A program made the translations under genes and the position numbers. Shown here in pieces: positions 9,216 through 18,221 of a stretch of DNA of 64,000 nt (positions are counted from its first letter, which is position 1; each line of letters begins with the position of its first letter). The notes beneath the pieces are model-generated. The model was given only the letters and a program-made list of their open reading frames with translations, was not told the origin of the DNA and ran no database searches. This DNA is from Bacteroidales bacterium UBA6267 (GTDB taxonomy: Bacteria > Bacteroidota > Bacteroidia > Bacteroidales > UBA1556): NCBI GenBank assembly GCA_002440745.1, contig DJVB01000021.1, positions 1-64,000 of the forward strand, written 5' to 3'.

Positions 9216-9245
9216 TTTGTTGATTAGGATATTTATATACATTTG
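9216..9245 (+). promoter_or_regulatory. Promoter of ppiD
   Basis: TTTG (9216-9219), an 18-bp spacer and TACATTTG (9238-9245), followed by C. One of the best consensus matches in the window; 26 bp before the ATG. Confidence 0.75.
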
Positions 9246-9271
9246 CAAACTTATTTTTAAGCGTAAATTTT

Positions 9272-11488
9272 ATGGCAGCAATTGGAAAAATCAGACAAAA
9301 ATCAGGTTTGCTGATAATTATAGTAGGTGTAGCTTTAGCAGCTTTCGTTATGGGAGATTTGTTTCAAAATATGGGACAAGGAAAGATGAAATATGACCCC
9401 ACTGTGGTTGCTTTTGTGAACGATCAAAAAATTCCATCCAACTATTTTTCACAACGTGTAGAACAGGGTGTGGAGAATATGTTGTATCAAACCAAGAAAT
9501 CGGATTTAACTTCTGATGAACGCTATTCTGTTCAACTTCAGATTTGGGAACAAGTTAGGAATGAAACCATTTTGCGTCAGCAGTGCGAAGAATTAGGTTT
9601 AGCTCAGGAAAATGGTGCCGACCTTTATCCCGGTATCAGTGTTGAAGAATATGCCGGTCTGCTTAGTGGACCAAACCCACATCCTTCTATAGCTCAAAGT
9701 TTTACGGGTCAGGATGGAAAATTCGATGCAAGTGGAGTTTCTCGTTATTTGAGCCAGTTAGAGGCAGCAAAACAAAGCACAAAACCTGAGGAGGTAGAAG
9801 AAGCTCTACGTCTCGAAAAGGCTTGGCAAGCTTTTGAAGAAAGTATCAAAATGGATCAGCTTAGCACTAAATACTATAATCTGATTTCAAAATCCTATTT
9901 TGTTCCGAAAACTATTGCGAAGTATAAAAATCAAGAACGTAATGATTCACGTACCGTACAATTTGCGATTGCACGTTATGGTTCAATTGCAGATAGCTTA
10001 GTTGAACCAACTGATGCTGATTATCAGACCTATTACGATGAACATAAAACAGAGTTCAAAACAAAAGAGGAAACTCGGCAGTTGAGTTATGTCGTTTGGA
10101 ATGTTACTCCATCCAACGAGGATATTATGGAATTAGAAAAATCTGTTGAAGAGATGCAAAAAGAGCTTGCTACAATTGAAATGCGTGACCTTCCATCTTA
10201 TGTCAATCGTAATTCCGACCTGCCTTATGATAGTTCATGGCGTGCAAAAGGAACACTTTCTCCATTTATCGATTCTGTAGCGTTCAACTCCGAAGTTGGA
10301 ACTGTTTTCAATACATGGCGTGAAGATAATATGTACCATGTAGCTCGATTGGTTGATGTCCAGAGTCGCCCGGATAGTATGAAAGCAAGTCATATTTTAA
10401 TATCTTACGCCGGTGCTTTGCGTGCTGCTGAGGATGTTACTCGTACTAAAATAGCGGCTTCTGCTCTTGCTGATAGCTTGTTGGAAGTGGCCAAGAAAAA
10501 CAAAGATAATTTTGCTACATTAGCAGCAACCTATTCTAACGATCCTTCTGCAAAGGAAAATAGTGGTGATTTAGACTGGTTTGCCGATGGACAAATGGTT
10601 CCTCAATTTAATGAAGCATGTCTGAATAATAAAGTTGGAGATATTTTGAAGGTGGAGACTGATTTTGGTTTTCATATTCTCTATGTTACCGGAAAATTAG
10701 AACCTGTGCAAAAAGTGCGTATTGCGCAAATAGATGTGCCTGTGACTTTCAGCCAAGAAACTTATGAAAAATTCTTTAACGATGCCAGCAGTTTTGTTAG
10801 TGTTGCTCGCGATGCCGAGGCATTCGATACAGTTGCAGCTAATTTAGGACTCAATATTATGTCAACCAATGAGTTGAATAAAATGACTAATGGTATTCCC
10901 GGAATTGAAAATTCTCGTGAAATAGTTCAATGGGCTTTTAATGAGAAGGTTGAAGTTGGTCAGGTTTCCGATGTTTTCGATTTCAATGATAAACTTGTTG
11001 TTACCTTATATAAGCATCAAACGCCTAAAGGTTTCCGTCCCTTGGATGAAAACTTGAAAGAGCAGATTAAAACATTGGTAATGCGTGACTTAAAATATAA
11101 GAAGCTTCTTGATCAATATAAGGATGTAAAAGACTTGAATGCAGTTTCACAGTTATCTAAAGTTCCTGTGGATTCCATTGAATTCTTCACATTTTCTACT
11201 TATTCTCTCAAGGATTGGGGTCCTGAGCCAAATGTTCAAGGTCGTATCTTCTCCGCTGAACTGAATAAATTTGTTGGTCCGGTAAAAGGCGATCAAGGGT
11301 TGTTTTATTTTGTTGTTGTAAATGAAACTAAATCTCAGGACGCAAACGGAAGTTATAAGTTCATTGGACAACAAGAAGTTTCTTCATTTAAACAGCGCCT
11401 GACAAAAGACTATGTATTTAGCAATGCAGCTCTCAGAGCTATAGTAGATATTACTGAAATTGAGGATTCTCGACAGTACTTTTATTAG
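9272..11488 (+). CDS. Periplasmic peptidyl-prolyl isomerase, PpiD/SurA type
   Basis: Inner-membrane-anchored periplasmic chaperone and foldase. 738 aa: a short basic N-terminus, one membrane segment (~13-30, LLIIIVGVALAAFVMGDLF), a SurA-like helical N-domain (~40-230), and a parvulin/PpiC domain starting near residue 370 (KASHILISYAG) with DPSAKENSGDLDWF and DFGFHILYVTG. The long C-terminal helical region is typical of Bacteroidota homologues. It probably assists folding of outer-membrane proteins in transit. Monocistronic, with a consensus promoter and a terminator. Confidence 0.9.
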   Translation: MAAIGKIRQKSGLLIIIVGVALAAFVMGDLFQNMGQGKMKYDPTVVAFVNDQKIPSNYFSQRVEQGVENMLYQTKKSDLTSDERYSVQLQIWEQVRNETILRQQCEELGLAQENGADLYPGISVEEYAGLLSGPNPHPSIAQSFTGQDGKFDASGVSRYLSQLEAAKQSTKPEEVEEALRLEKAWQAFEESIKMDQLSTKYYNLISKSYFVPKTIAKYKNQERNDSRTVQFAIARYGSIADSLVEPTDADYQTYYDEHKTEFKTKEETRQLSYVVWNVTPSNEDIMELEKSVEEMQKELATIEMRDLPSYVNRNSDLPYDSSWRAKGTLSPFIDSVAFNSEVGTVFNTWREDNMYHVARLVDVQSRPDSMKASHILISYAGALRAAEDVTRTKIAASALADSLLEVAKKNKDNFATLAATYSNDPSAKENSGDLDWFADGQMVPQFNEACLNNKVGDILKVETDFGFHILYVTGKLEPVQKVRIAQIDVPVTFSQETYEKFFNDASSFVSVARDAEAFDTVAANLGLNIMSTNELNKMTNGIPGIENSREIVQWAFNEKVEVGQVSDVFDFNDKLVVTLYKHQTPKGFRPLDENLKEQIKTLVMRDLKYKKLLDQYKDVKDLNAVSQLSKVPVDSIEFFTFSTYSLKDWGPEPNVQGRIFSAELNKFVGPVKGDQGLFYFVVVNETKSQDANGSYKFIGQQEVSSFKQRLTKDYVFSNAALRAIVDITEIEDSRQYFY

Positions 11489-11508
11489 TAGTTTCTGAAT
11501 CAAATTAA

Positions 11509-11541
11509 AAAAAGGTTAGCCAAAAACGGTTAACCTTTTTT
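11509..11541 (+). terminator. Terminator of ppiD
   Basis: AAAAAGGTTA (11509-11518) pairs with TAACCTTTTT (11531-11540); the stem extends inward with one wobble, and a T-run follows. Confidence 0.85.
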
Positions 11542-11655
11542 GTTGAATGGAAGTTGGAAATGATGACCAAAAGTGACAATTGTTGGAATAAAAAGACTTT
11601 TTTAATAATGCGACCTTTCCAAATTCAAAGAAAAATTAGATAAAGCAATGAATAA

Positions 11656-11672
11656 TTACCAAAAATTGGTAA
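11656..11672 (+). promoter_or_regulatory. Palindromic operator overlapping the parDE promoter
   Basis: Perfect inverted repeat TTACCAA-AAA-TTGGTAA. Its right arm overlaps the -7 element at 11670, as expected for autorepression by a ribbon-helix-helix antitoxin. Confidence 0.7.
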
Positions 11673-11677
11673 CTTTG
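11670..11677 (+). promoter_or_regulatory. -7 element of parDE
   Basis: TAACTTTG followed by CGGC, 17 bp before the antitoxin ATG; the leader is very short. Confidence 0.6.
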
Positions 11678-11693
11678 CGGCAAATCTCATATT

Positions 11694-11942
11694 ATGAAGA
11701 ATACATCAATTTCATTAGGAAACTATTTTGATCAATTTGTTCAGATGCAAGTTTCGACCGGCCGATATAAAAATGTAAGCGAAGTTATTCGTGCCGGACT
11801 TCGACTATTAGAAAACGAGGAAAGTAAAATTATTGCATTAAAAAATGCTATTCAGGAAGGATTGAATAGCCCAAGAGTCGAAGATTTTGACTTTGCCGAA
11901 AATCTTGAAAAGTTAAAGACTGAAAAACGTAATAATGGCTAA
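11694..11942 (+). CDS. parD: ParD-family antitoxin
   Basis: 82 aa, typical ParD length. The N-terminus MKNTSISLGNYFDQFVQMQV is a ribbon-helix-helix strand and helix, followed by GRYKNVSEVIRAGLRLLENEE, the family signature. The charged C-terminal tail (~50-82) would bind and neutralise the toxin. It overlaps parE by 8 bp. It probably represses its own promoter through the palindrome at 11656-11672 (inference from position). Confidence 0.92.
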   Translation: MKNTSISLGNYFDQFVQMQVSTGRYKNVSEVIRAGLRLLENEESKIIALKNAIQEGLNSPRVEDFDFAENLEKLKTEKRNNG

Positions 11943-12234
11943 AGTGATTTTAAGGCAGAAAGCCATTGATGACTTAAATAGTATTTGGCATTATTCATTT
12001 CAACAATGGTCAGAAAATCAAGCTGATAAATATTATGCGGCAATTAAATTGGCATGTAAATCAATTGGAGATAATCCAGAAATTGGAAGAGAATATCCGG
12101 AAATTAGGAGTAATTTATTTGGCCTTAAACTAAAGAAGCATATTGTGTTTTATCAGTTGATTTCAAAGGATGAAGTGGAAGTAATCAGAATACTTCACGA
12201 ACGAATGGACCTAAAAAGCAGAATAAATGAATAA
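11935..12234 (+). CDS. parE: ParE-family toxin (RelE/ParE superfamily)
   Basis: 99 aa, normal size. It has the ParE fold pattern: AKVILRQKAIDDLNSIWHY, then WSENQADKYYAAIKLACKSI, NPEIGREYPEIRSNLFGLKLKKHIVFYQL, ending VEVIRILHERMDLKSRI. These toxins usually inhibit gyrase or, in the RelE branch, cleave mRNA; the HERMDL ending is typical of ParE. It appears intact. It starts inside the antitoxin gene, so translation is coupled. Confidence 0.92.
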   Translation: MAKVILRQKAIDDLNSIWHYSFQQWSENQADKYYAAIKLACKSIGDNPEIGREYPEIRSNLFGLKLKKHIVFYQLISKDEVEVIRILHERMDLKSRINE

Positions 12235-12539
12235 ATAATAGGACAGATTAAAAGGCCATGCCTTTAACTTATCAAACACATATTTTCAAGGAAATGGAAT
12301 AAAGCTGAATTTGAATCCAATTTTAATCTGCCTCAATTCAACGAATCTTTGATTCACTGATTTAGTTAGTAGTTGAAGGAAATAAAACTAAAAAAACAAA
12401 GGTTTAATGAAATCCATTTAATTCCTATTTTAGCGGAGCGGTTTTATTACACAATTAAAATTGGGAGATGTTTATGATAGCTTAGTTATTCTTTAAACGC
12501 CTCAATACCAAAAACGCAGATTAGATAAACCTAATAAGT
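12235..12539. other. Non-coding gap between parE and the restriction-modification gene
   Basis: 305 bp without a convincing gene. Short imperfect repeats and a stretch (about 12460-12580) that translates plausibly in a broken frame suggest decayed sequence, but I cannot assign it. No clear TAnnTTTG is seen close to the 12540 start. Confidence 0.4.
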
Positions 12540-15500
12540 ATGAAGATATTTCAAAATTCGGTACTGAATAAGTATTTAAAAACGCAAAATGAAAAATGGA
12601 TTGATGAAATGTACTCTCAATTTACTTCTTATTTTCATAACGCTGAAATACAAAATAATATAAGAAACTCGAAAGAAGAGCAATTTCAAGAAGGTTTTTT
12701 AAGAGAATTGTTTGTTAAGATTTTGGGTTATACCTTAAACCCTGATCCGAATTTTAATCTCACCACTGAATTAAAAAACGAGAAGGGGGCAAAGAAAACA
12801 GATGGGGCAATACTGAAAAATGGAAAAGCAATAGCCGTAATTGAGCTAAAGGGAACAGATACAAAAGACTTAGACAGAATAAACGAACAGGCTTTCAATT
12901 ATAAAAACAATCATTCTGACTGTGTTTATGTAGTTACTTCTAATTTTGAAAAGCTGCGTTTTTTTATTCATAACGCTGTTTCGTATATCGAGTTTAATTT
13001 GTTTACCCTTTCACGCGAAGAATTTGAAATTCTTTGGCTTTGTCTTTTTGTTGATAATTTATTGGGTCAGATACCCGCCAAAATTAAAGAAGACAGTGTA
13101 ATTGTTGAGGAGAATGTAACTAAACAACTTTATAAGGACTATTCAACTTTTAAAACAGAACTATGGCAAAATATCTGTAAAAACCAACCGGATTTGGATA
13201 AACTTTTGTTGTTTAAAAAAACACAGAAATTGTTGGATAGATTTCTGTTTATCTTTTTTGCAGAAGACAGCGGTTTGCTTCCTCCAAACTCAATTTCGAG
13301 AATGGTGGAGCGATTTGAACAGCTTATTGAATTAGATGCTCAAAAGCCACTTTACGATATTTTCAAACAATATTTTGGATACATAAACCAAGGACGGAAA
13401 GGGAAAACTGCACAAGACGACATTTTTGCTTATAACGGAGGGCTGTTTTTACCCGATGCCATTTTAGACAACTTGTTAATTGATGATGTGGTTTTAAAAC
13501 CCCATGTTTTGACTATGACTGCTTACGACTTTCAAAGCGATGTTGACGTCAATATTCTTGGTCATATTTTTGAAAACTCCCTAAATGAAATCGAAAACGT
13601 AACTGCACAACTTGAAGGTCAGGAATTAGATAAAAGCAAAACCAAACGCAAAAAAGACGGCGTTTTTTACACACCAAAATATATTACCAAATATATTGTT
13701 GAAAACACTTTAGGTAAACTTTGCGAAGAGAAAAAAACCGAACTCAATATAATTGATGAAGAATATGCTAAGGGACGGAAAAATAGAAAGAAATCAACGG
13801 TTCAATCGTTATTCGACAACCTCCAAGCATATCGAAATTGGCTTTTGGAAATTACCATCTGCGACCCGGCTTGTGGTAGCGGTGCGTTTTTAAATCAAGC
13901 ATTGGAGTTTCTTATAAACGAACACGCATATCTGGACGAACTGCAAGCCAACTTGTTAGAAGCAACCATGGTTTTTCAGGATGTAAGCAATCATGTTTTA
14001 GAGAAAAACATTTTTGGTGTAGATATTAATGAGGAAAGTGTAGAAATTGCGAAACTTTCGCTTTGGCTTAGAACTGCACAAAGGGGTAGAAAACTTACTT
14101 CGCTCAATAATAATATAAAGTGCGGAAACTCTCTTATTGACAATCCGGAAATGGCAGGAGAAAAGGCATTCAATTGGCAAAAAGAATTTCCTCAGGTTTT
14201 TGAAAGAGGAGGCTTTGATGTGATCATTGGAAATCCTCCTTATGTGCAGTTGCAGTCGATGGGTTTTATGAGCGAAAAACTCAAAAGCAGCGGATATGAA
14301 ACTTTTGACAAAGGTGCCGATTTATATTGCCTGTTTACCGAAAGGGGGTATAAATTACTCAGACAGGGCGGCTTACAGTCCTTTATTATGCCCAACAAAT
14401 GGATGTTGGTTGCTTACGGTAAACCGCTACGCAAATTTCTCTCTAATACCGGTTTACGGCAGGTGCTTAATTTTGGCGATATTCAGTTTTTTGAAGAAGC
14501 AGCTACCATTGTGTGCATTTTTGTTACTGAAAAAAGTGGGCCTCACGATAGTTTAAAAGTGGTTTCGCTAAACCAACGAACCTATCATGGTGATTTTCTT
14601 ACCGAAGTAAATACCAATATGTACGATTACCCATCCGCAAAATTTGGTGAAAAGGAATGGAGCATACAGCCTTATAATCATGCGCGCAAATTGGACCAAA
14701 TGAAGCTGAAAGGCACAGAGCTTAAAGATTTGCAGATAAGTATTAATTATGGCATAAAAACCGGCTATAACGAAGCTTTTTATATTGACGAAGCCAAGCG
14801 CAACGAACTGATAAAAGCAGATGCCCGTAGTGCTGAGATTATTAAACCTATGGTTCGCGGCAGAGACATTGCACCTTTTGGAATTACGGGTTTTGAGTAT
14901 TTGATTGGAACTTATCCGGCTTTAGGTTTAAATATTGAAAATTATCCTGCTATCAAAGATCATTTGCTTTCATTTGGTTACAATCGCTTAAATCAGACAG
15001 GCGAAAAAGGTGCTCGCAAAAAAACAAGTGGAAAATGGTTTGAAACTCAAGATAGTATAAAGTATCACGAAGAATTCGCAAAACCCAAAATCATATATCC
15101 CAACATGACTTCCGTTTTTCCTTTTGCCTATGATGAAAGCGGAATATTGGGCAACCAAAAATGCTTTATTTTAACGGCAAATGATGAAACTGTTTCATTG
15201 ATATTTCTTACTGCTGTTTTCAATTCTTCATTATCAAAATTATGGATTTGGTACAACTGCCCGGAGTTGTTGGGAGGAACTCGTGAGATAAGCAAAGTTT
15301 ATTTTGAGCATTTTCCGGTGCCTACTGCAAATGCAGAGCAAACAGCTATTTTAGAGCAACTTGCCAAAGAACGTATTTCACTAACAGGTTTTTTACAAAC
15401 AGAGAAAAGCAATTTTATGAAAAGCCTGCACGAAGACAAAGGTGTGGAAAAGATAACCAAAGCCATCGAAAACTTTAGCGAATTAGAATACGATTCTTTT

Positions 15501-15707
15501 AAGAAGGAGCTTCTAAAACAAAAAGTTAAAATCAGCTTAGGGGACGAAAACAATGAGTGGCGAGAGTATTTCAATACAACCAAGACGAAAATCATTGAAC
15601 TTCAAAGTCGAATAAACCAAGTTGACAAGGAAATTGACCGAATGGTTTATATGCTATACGAGATTTCAGTAGAAGAAAATGAGTTTGAAACAATCAAATT
15701 TAGTTAA
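12540..15707 (+). CDS. Type IIG restriction-modification enzyme (Eco57I-like, single polypeptide)
   Basis: 1055 aa protein combining DNA cleavage, adenine methylation and target recognition. The N-terminal nuclease has a PD-(D/E)xK pattern: D of DGAILKNG near residue 88 and ELKG near 101. A helical linker follows (~170-400, FIFFAEDSGLLPP, GVFYTPKYITKYIVENTLG). The gamma-class N6-adenine methyltransferase has the SAM motif DPACGSGAFL near 440 and catalytic NPPY near 564. The C-terminal ~350 residues are a TaqI-like target-recognition region (IKPMVRGRDI, GLNIENYPAIKDHL, ending in coiled coil). All motifs are intact. No separate methylase or specificity gene is adjacent. Next to parDE it forms a small defence/accessory segment between housekeeping genes. 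Confidence 0.92.
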   Translation: MKIFQNSVLNKYLKTQNEKWIDEMYSQFTSYFHNAEIQNNIRNSKEEQFQEGFLRELFVKILGYTLNPDPNFNLTTELKNEKGAKKTDGAILKNGKAIAVIELKGTDTKDLDRINEQAFNYKNNHSDCVYVVTSNFEKLRFFIHNAVSYIEFNLFTLSREEFEILWLCLFVDNLLGQIPAKIKEDSVIVEENVTKQLYKDYSTFKTELWQNICKNQPDLDKLLLFKKTQKLLDRFLFIFFAEDSGLLPPNSISRMVERFEQLIELDAQKPLYDIFKQYFGYINQGRKGKTAQDDIFAYNGGLFLPDAILDNLLIDDVVLKPHVLTMTAYDFQSDVDVNILGHIFENSLNEIENVTAQLEGQELDKSKTKRKKDGVFYTPKYITKYIVENTLGKLCEEKKTELNIIDEEYAKGRKNRKKSTVQSLFDNLQAYRNWLLEITICDPACGSGAFLNQALEFLINEHAYLDELQANLLEATMVFQDVSNHVLEKNIFGVDINEESVEIAKLSLWLRTAQRGRKLTSLNNNIKCGNSLIDNPEMAGEKAFNWQKEFPQVFERGGFDVIIGNPPYVQLQSMGFMSEKLKSSGYETFDKGADLYCLFTERGYKLLRQGGLQSFIMPNKWMLVAYGKPLRKFLSNTGLRQVLNFGDIQFFEEAATIVCIFVTEKSGPHDSLKVVSLNQRTYHGDFLTEVNTNMYDYPSAKFGEKEWSIQPYNHARKLDQMKLKGTELKDLQISINYGIKTGYNEAFYIDEAKRNELIKADARSAEIIKPMVRGRDIAPFGITGFEYLIGTYPALGLNIENYPAIKDHLLSFGYNRLNQTGEKGARKKTSGKWFETQDSIKYHEEFAKPKIIYPNMTSVFPFAYDESGILGNQKCFILTANDETVSLIFLTAVFNSSLSKLWIWYNCPELLGGTREISKVYFEHFPVPTANAEQTAILEQLAKERISLTGFLQTEKSNFMKSLHEDKGVEKITKAIENFSELEYDSFKKELLKQKVKISLGDENNEWREYFNTTKTKIIELQSRINQVDKEIDRMVYMLYEISVEENEFETIKFS

Positions 15708-15719
15708 CCCATATCGAAG

Positions 15720-16388
15720 CTATTCGGATTGATAGTCCGTGCCATCCCATTCCTGATAGAAGTTGGATAGAAATTCCGTCAATACATTATGCCTTTTTTC
15801 CGCAATGGCTTTCCCTGTCTTGGTATTCATCAAATCTTTGAGCAAAAGCAACTTCTCGTAAAAATGGTTGATGGTAGGTGCGGTTGATACTTTGTATGCA
15901 GCAAAAGATGTGTGGCAAACCGGCTTTATATTTGGGTCGTACATGGGGCGATTTTTATAACCTCCATAAGCAAAGGTTCTTGCAATTCCTATGGCTCCAA
16001 TAGCATCAAGCCGATCGGCATCTTGTACAATTTTCCCTTCAATCGTGCTCATTTGCGACCGCACTCCGGCTCCTTTAAAAGAAATCTCTTTGATAATCTT
16101 TTTAATATGGTCAATGATCGTTTCTTCAACGCCAAGCTCTGATAAAAAGTTCTCAGCCGTTTTTTGTCCTATCTCTTCATCTCCATCATGATATTTGTGG
16201 TCGGCAATGTCGTGTAAAAGTGCTGCTAATTCCACCACAAGCAAACTGCAATTGCCTTCATATTTAGCAATATACATGGCTGCTTTTCTTACTCTCTCCA
16301 CATGATACCAATCATGCCCGCTTCCGTTAGAAGCCAATTCTGTTCGTACCTTTTCTTCTGTTAAGGCTACTAATTCTTCTGCTTTCAT
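15720..16388 (-). CDS. HD-domain phosphohydrolase
   Basis: About 222 aa from ATG 16388 (MKAEELVALTEEK); a longer frame to 16415 would add nine residues but overlaps a promoter-like CCTTTGCAGC. Metal-binding residues are visible: HDWYHVERV, ALLHDIADHKYHDGDEEIG (HD pair) and the downstream D in VQDADRLDAIGAIGIARTF. This is the YedJ/PpnN-like small HD family whose substrate is unknown. Convergent with the restriction gene, 12 bp between stops. Confidence 0.85.
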   Translation of the reverse strand: MKAEELVALTEEKVRTELASNGSGHDWYHVERVRKAAMYIAKYEGNCSLLVVELAALLHDIADHKYHDGDEEIGQKTAENFLSELGVEETIIDHIKKIIKEISFKGAGVRSQMSTIEGKIVQDADRLDAIGAIGIARTFAYGGYKNRPMYDPNIKPVCHTSFAAYKVSTAPTINHFYEKLLLLKDLMNTKTGKAIAEKRHNVLTEFLSNFYQEWDGTDYQSE

Positions 16389-16460
16389 AGCTGCAAAGGA
16401 ACATATTTTTTCCATTTCTTTCCGAAAATCTTGTCAGATAAAAATATTCAAATAAGACAC

Positions 16461-16510
16461 AATGACACATAATTTTTTTATAAGATGACAAAATGACATG
16501 ATTTTTTATA
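16461..16510. repeat. Imperfect direct repeat upstream of hsp20
   Basis: AATGACACATAATTTTTTTA (16461-16480) recurs as AATGACATGATTTTTTATA (16492-16510). It lies 100-150 bp before hsp20 and just upstream of the divergent HD gene. A regulatory role is only a guess. Confidence 0.35.
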
Positions 16511-16595
16511 CAAAAATGCTTCGGTACATGATTTGACTAAGGGCTCTCGTCTTAAATTAAAATGTTCAGAAAATTTAATGTTTAACTTAAAATAT

Positions 16596-16601
16596 AGGAG
16601 G
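16596..16601 (+). promoter_or_regulatory. Strong Shine-Dalgarno of hsp20
   Basis: AGGAGG with an 8-nt spacer to ATG 16610. Most other genes here lack any such sequence, as is usual in Bacteroidota. Confidence 0.8.
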
Positions 16602-16609
16602 AAATAACT

Positions 16610-17035
16610 ATGTTAATGGTAAGAAAAAACACCCAGCCAATGTTGACCGATTTGATCAACAATTTTTTTGAAAATGATTTTGCAAATCGCTTAGATCGTT
16701 CATTCAAAGTTTTGCCGAAGACCAACGTCACTGAAGAAGAGCGTTTGTACAAGGTTGAGATGATGGTTCCAGGTTTTAGCAAAGAGGATTTCAATTTGAA
16801 TGTTGAAAACGACATGCTCGTAATCTCAGCCCAGAAAGAACAAAATAATGAGGAAAAGGACGGAAAGAAAGTAGTTTTTAGGGAATACACCGTTCAGTCA
16901 TTTGAGAGGAGTTTTCACCTGAGCAATGATGTGGATTCGAACAAAATTGAAGCAAGTTATGAAAATGGAATTTTGAATGTTACCATTCCTAAAAAAGCTG
17001 AAGCAGTGGTTAAAAAGCTGATTAAGATTAAGTAA
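16610..17035 (+). CDS. Small heat-shock protein, Hsp20/alpha-crystallin family
   Basis: 141 aa ATP-independent holdase. The alpha-crystallin domain spans about 38-135, starting LPKTNVTEEERLYKVEMMVPGFSKEDF and ending in the family motif ENGILNVTIPKK (the A-x-x-x-N-G-x-L-x-v-x-x-P type). The C-terminal IKIK supplies an I-x-I oligomerisation motif. Monocistronic, with a consensus Shine-Dalgarno and a strong terminator. Confidence 0.93.
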   Translation: MLMVRKNTQPMLTDLINNFFENDFANRLDRSFKVLPKTNVTEEERLYKVEMMVPGFSKEDFNLNVENDMLVISAQKEQNNEEKDGKKVVFREYTVQSFERSFHLSNDVDSNKIEASYENGILNVTIPKKAEAVVKKLIKIK

Positions 17036-17056
17036 TGATGTAGTGAGGTTTGGTTT

Positions 17057-17092
17057 AACCCTCTATCCTATAATGGGTAGAGGGTTTTTTTT
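17057..17092 (+). terminator. Terminator of hsp20
   Basis: AACCCTCTATCC (17057-17068) pairs with GGGTAGAGGGTT (17075-17086) with one mismatch, followed by a run of eight T. Confidence 0.9.
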
Positions 17093-17236
17093 GTGGGATT
17101 AAACAATCGGTTGTGAAAAAAAAAAGCTTCGGATTTTAAATGTTGGGTTATTCCAGTTAATTTTGTAACCAATATTATTTGGATTTTATTGCTAATCAGC
17201 AACAGAACGCCATTTAAATAAATTAATTCTCAGATT

Positions 17237-18220
17237 ATGAAAGCTATTTTTGTGATTTTATTCTTACAGATAGGTCTCCTCGTTTTCGGTCAGAAACTAA
17301 CTACCGAACAATATATCGAAAAGTACAAGTACATCGCCATCAAGGAGATGCACGATTATAAGATTCCGGCCTCTATTACTTTAGCACAAGGTATTTTAGA
17401 GTCGGGCAGCGGAAATAGTCGCTTGGCGGTTGAAGCTAATAATCATTTCGGAATCAAATGCCATAATGATTGGAAAGGAAGCAAGATTTATAAGGATGAT
17501 GATGCGAAAAATGAATGTTTTAGAGTTTACAAAACTGCAGAACAATCCTTTCGTGATCATTCTGTATTTCTCGCAACACGCGATAGATACAGTTTTTTAT
17601 TTGAATATAAAATCACCGACTACGAAGCCTGGGCTAAAGGTTTAAAAAAAGCGGGTTATGCTACCAATGAAAAGTATCCGAAATTGTTAATCGACCTAAT
17701 TGAGCGTTATAGTTTGGACCAGTACGACAAGATTTCGCAAAAGGAATTAGAGAAAATGCTCAAGAAGGAACATATTATTCTTAACGACTCTATCAATTAT
17801 GCCGACCCTGACAATTCACCTATTTATAATTTCGACTCGCTTGCTAATCCCGAATCTTCAGTGCTCGAAGGTCCAAAAAGAGAAATATTGTACAATAATC
17901 GGATTAAATATATCATTGCCAAAAAGGATGATCATGTCGAGTTGCTTGCCGATGAATTGGATATGTTTGTTTGGGAATTTTATAAGTATAACGAATTACC
18001 AAAAGGTAGCGATGTCAAAGAAAACATGATTGTCTATCTTCAGCCAAAACGTAGAAAAGCCGAGGTGAAATCTCATGTGGTTAAAAAGGGAGAAACAGTT
18101 TGGGATATTTCACAAAAATATGGCATCAAAACGATATGGATTTACAAACGCAATAATCTGCCTATTGGTTCGCAAATATCAGAAGGTCAGGAGTTAATCC
18201 TTCGTGGACGAAAGAGATAG
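17237..18220 (+). CDS. Secreted glucosaminidase (GH73) with two LysM domains
   Basis: 327 aa peptidoglycan hydrolase. A signal peptide (1-18, ending VFGQ) is followed by a GH73/FlgJ-like domain (~20-165) with IPASITLAQGILESGSGNS, whose E (near residue 58) is the catalytic Glu, and ANNHFGIKCHNDWKG. A linker leads to two LysM repeats: a degenerate one (~222-268, YIIAKKDDHVELLADELDM) and a canonical one (~278-324, HVVKKGETVWDISQKYGI). It presumably trims glycan strands during growth or division. Its stop lies 1 bp from the stop of the convergent transglutaminase-like gene, with no terminator between them. Confidence 0.9.
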   Translation: MKAIFVILFLQIGLLVFGQKLTTEQYIEKYKYIAIKEMHDYKIPASITLAQGILESGSGNSRLAVEANNHFGIKCHNDWKGSKIYKDDDAKNECFRVYKTAEQSFRDHSVFLATRDRYSFLFEYKITDYEAWAKGLKKAGYATNEKYPKLLIDLIERYSLDQYDKISQKELEKMLKKEHIILNDSINYADPDNSPIYNFDSLANPESSVLEGPKREILYNNRIKYIIAKKDDHVELLADELDMFVWEFYKYNELPKGSDVKENMIVYLQPKRRKAEVKSHVVKKGETVWDISQKYGIKTIWIYKRNNLPIGSQISEGQELILRGRKR

Positions 18221-18221
18221 T

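Noticed and set aside
12460..12580. Protein-like translation (LGDVYDSLVIL, LDKPNKYED) in a frame broken by stops
   Set aside because: Contains in-frame stops and overlaps the start of the type IIG gene; could be chance or a remnant, but no family was recognised.
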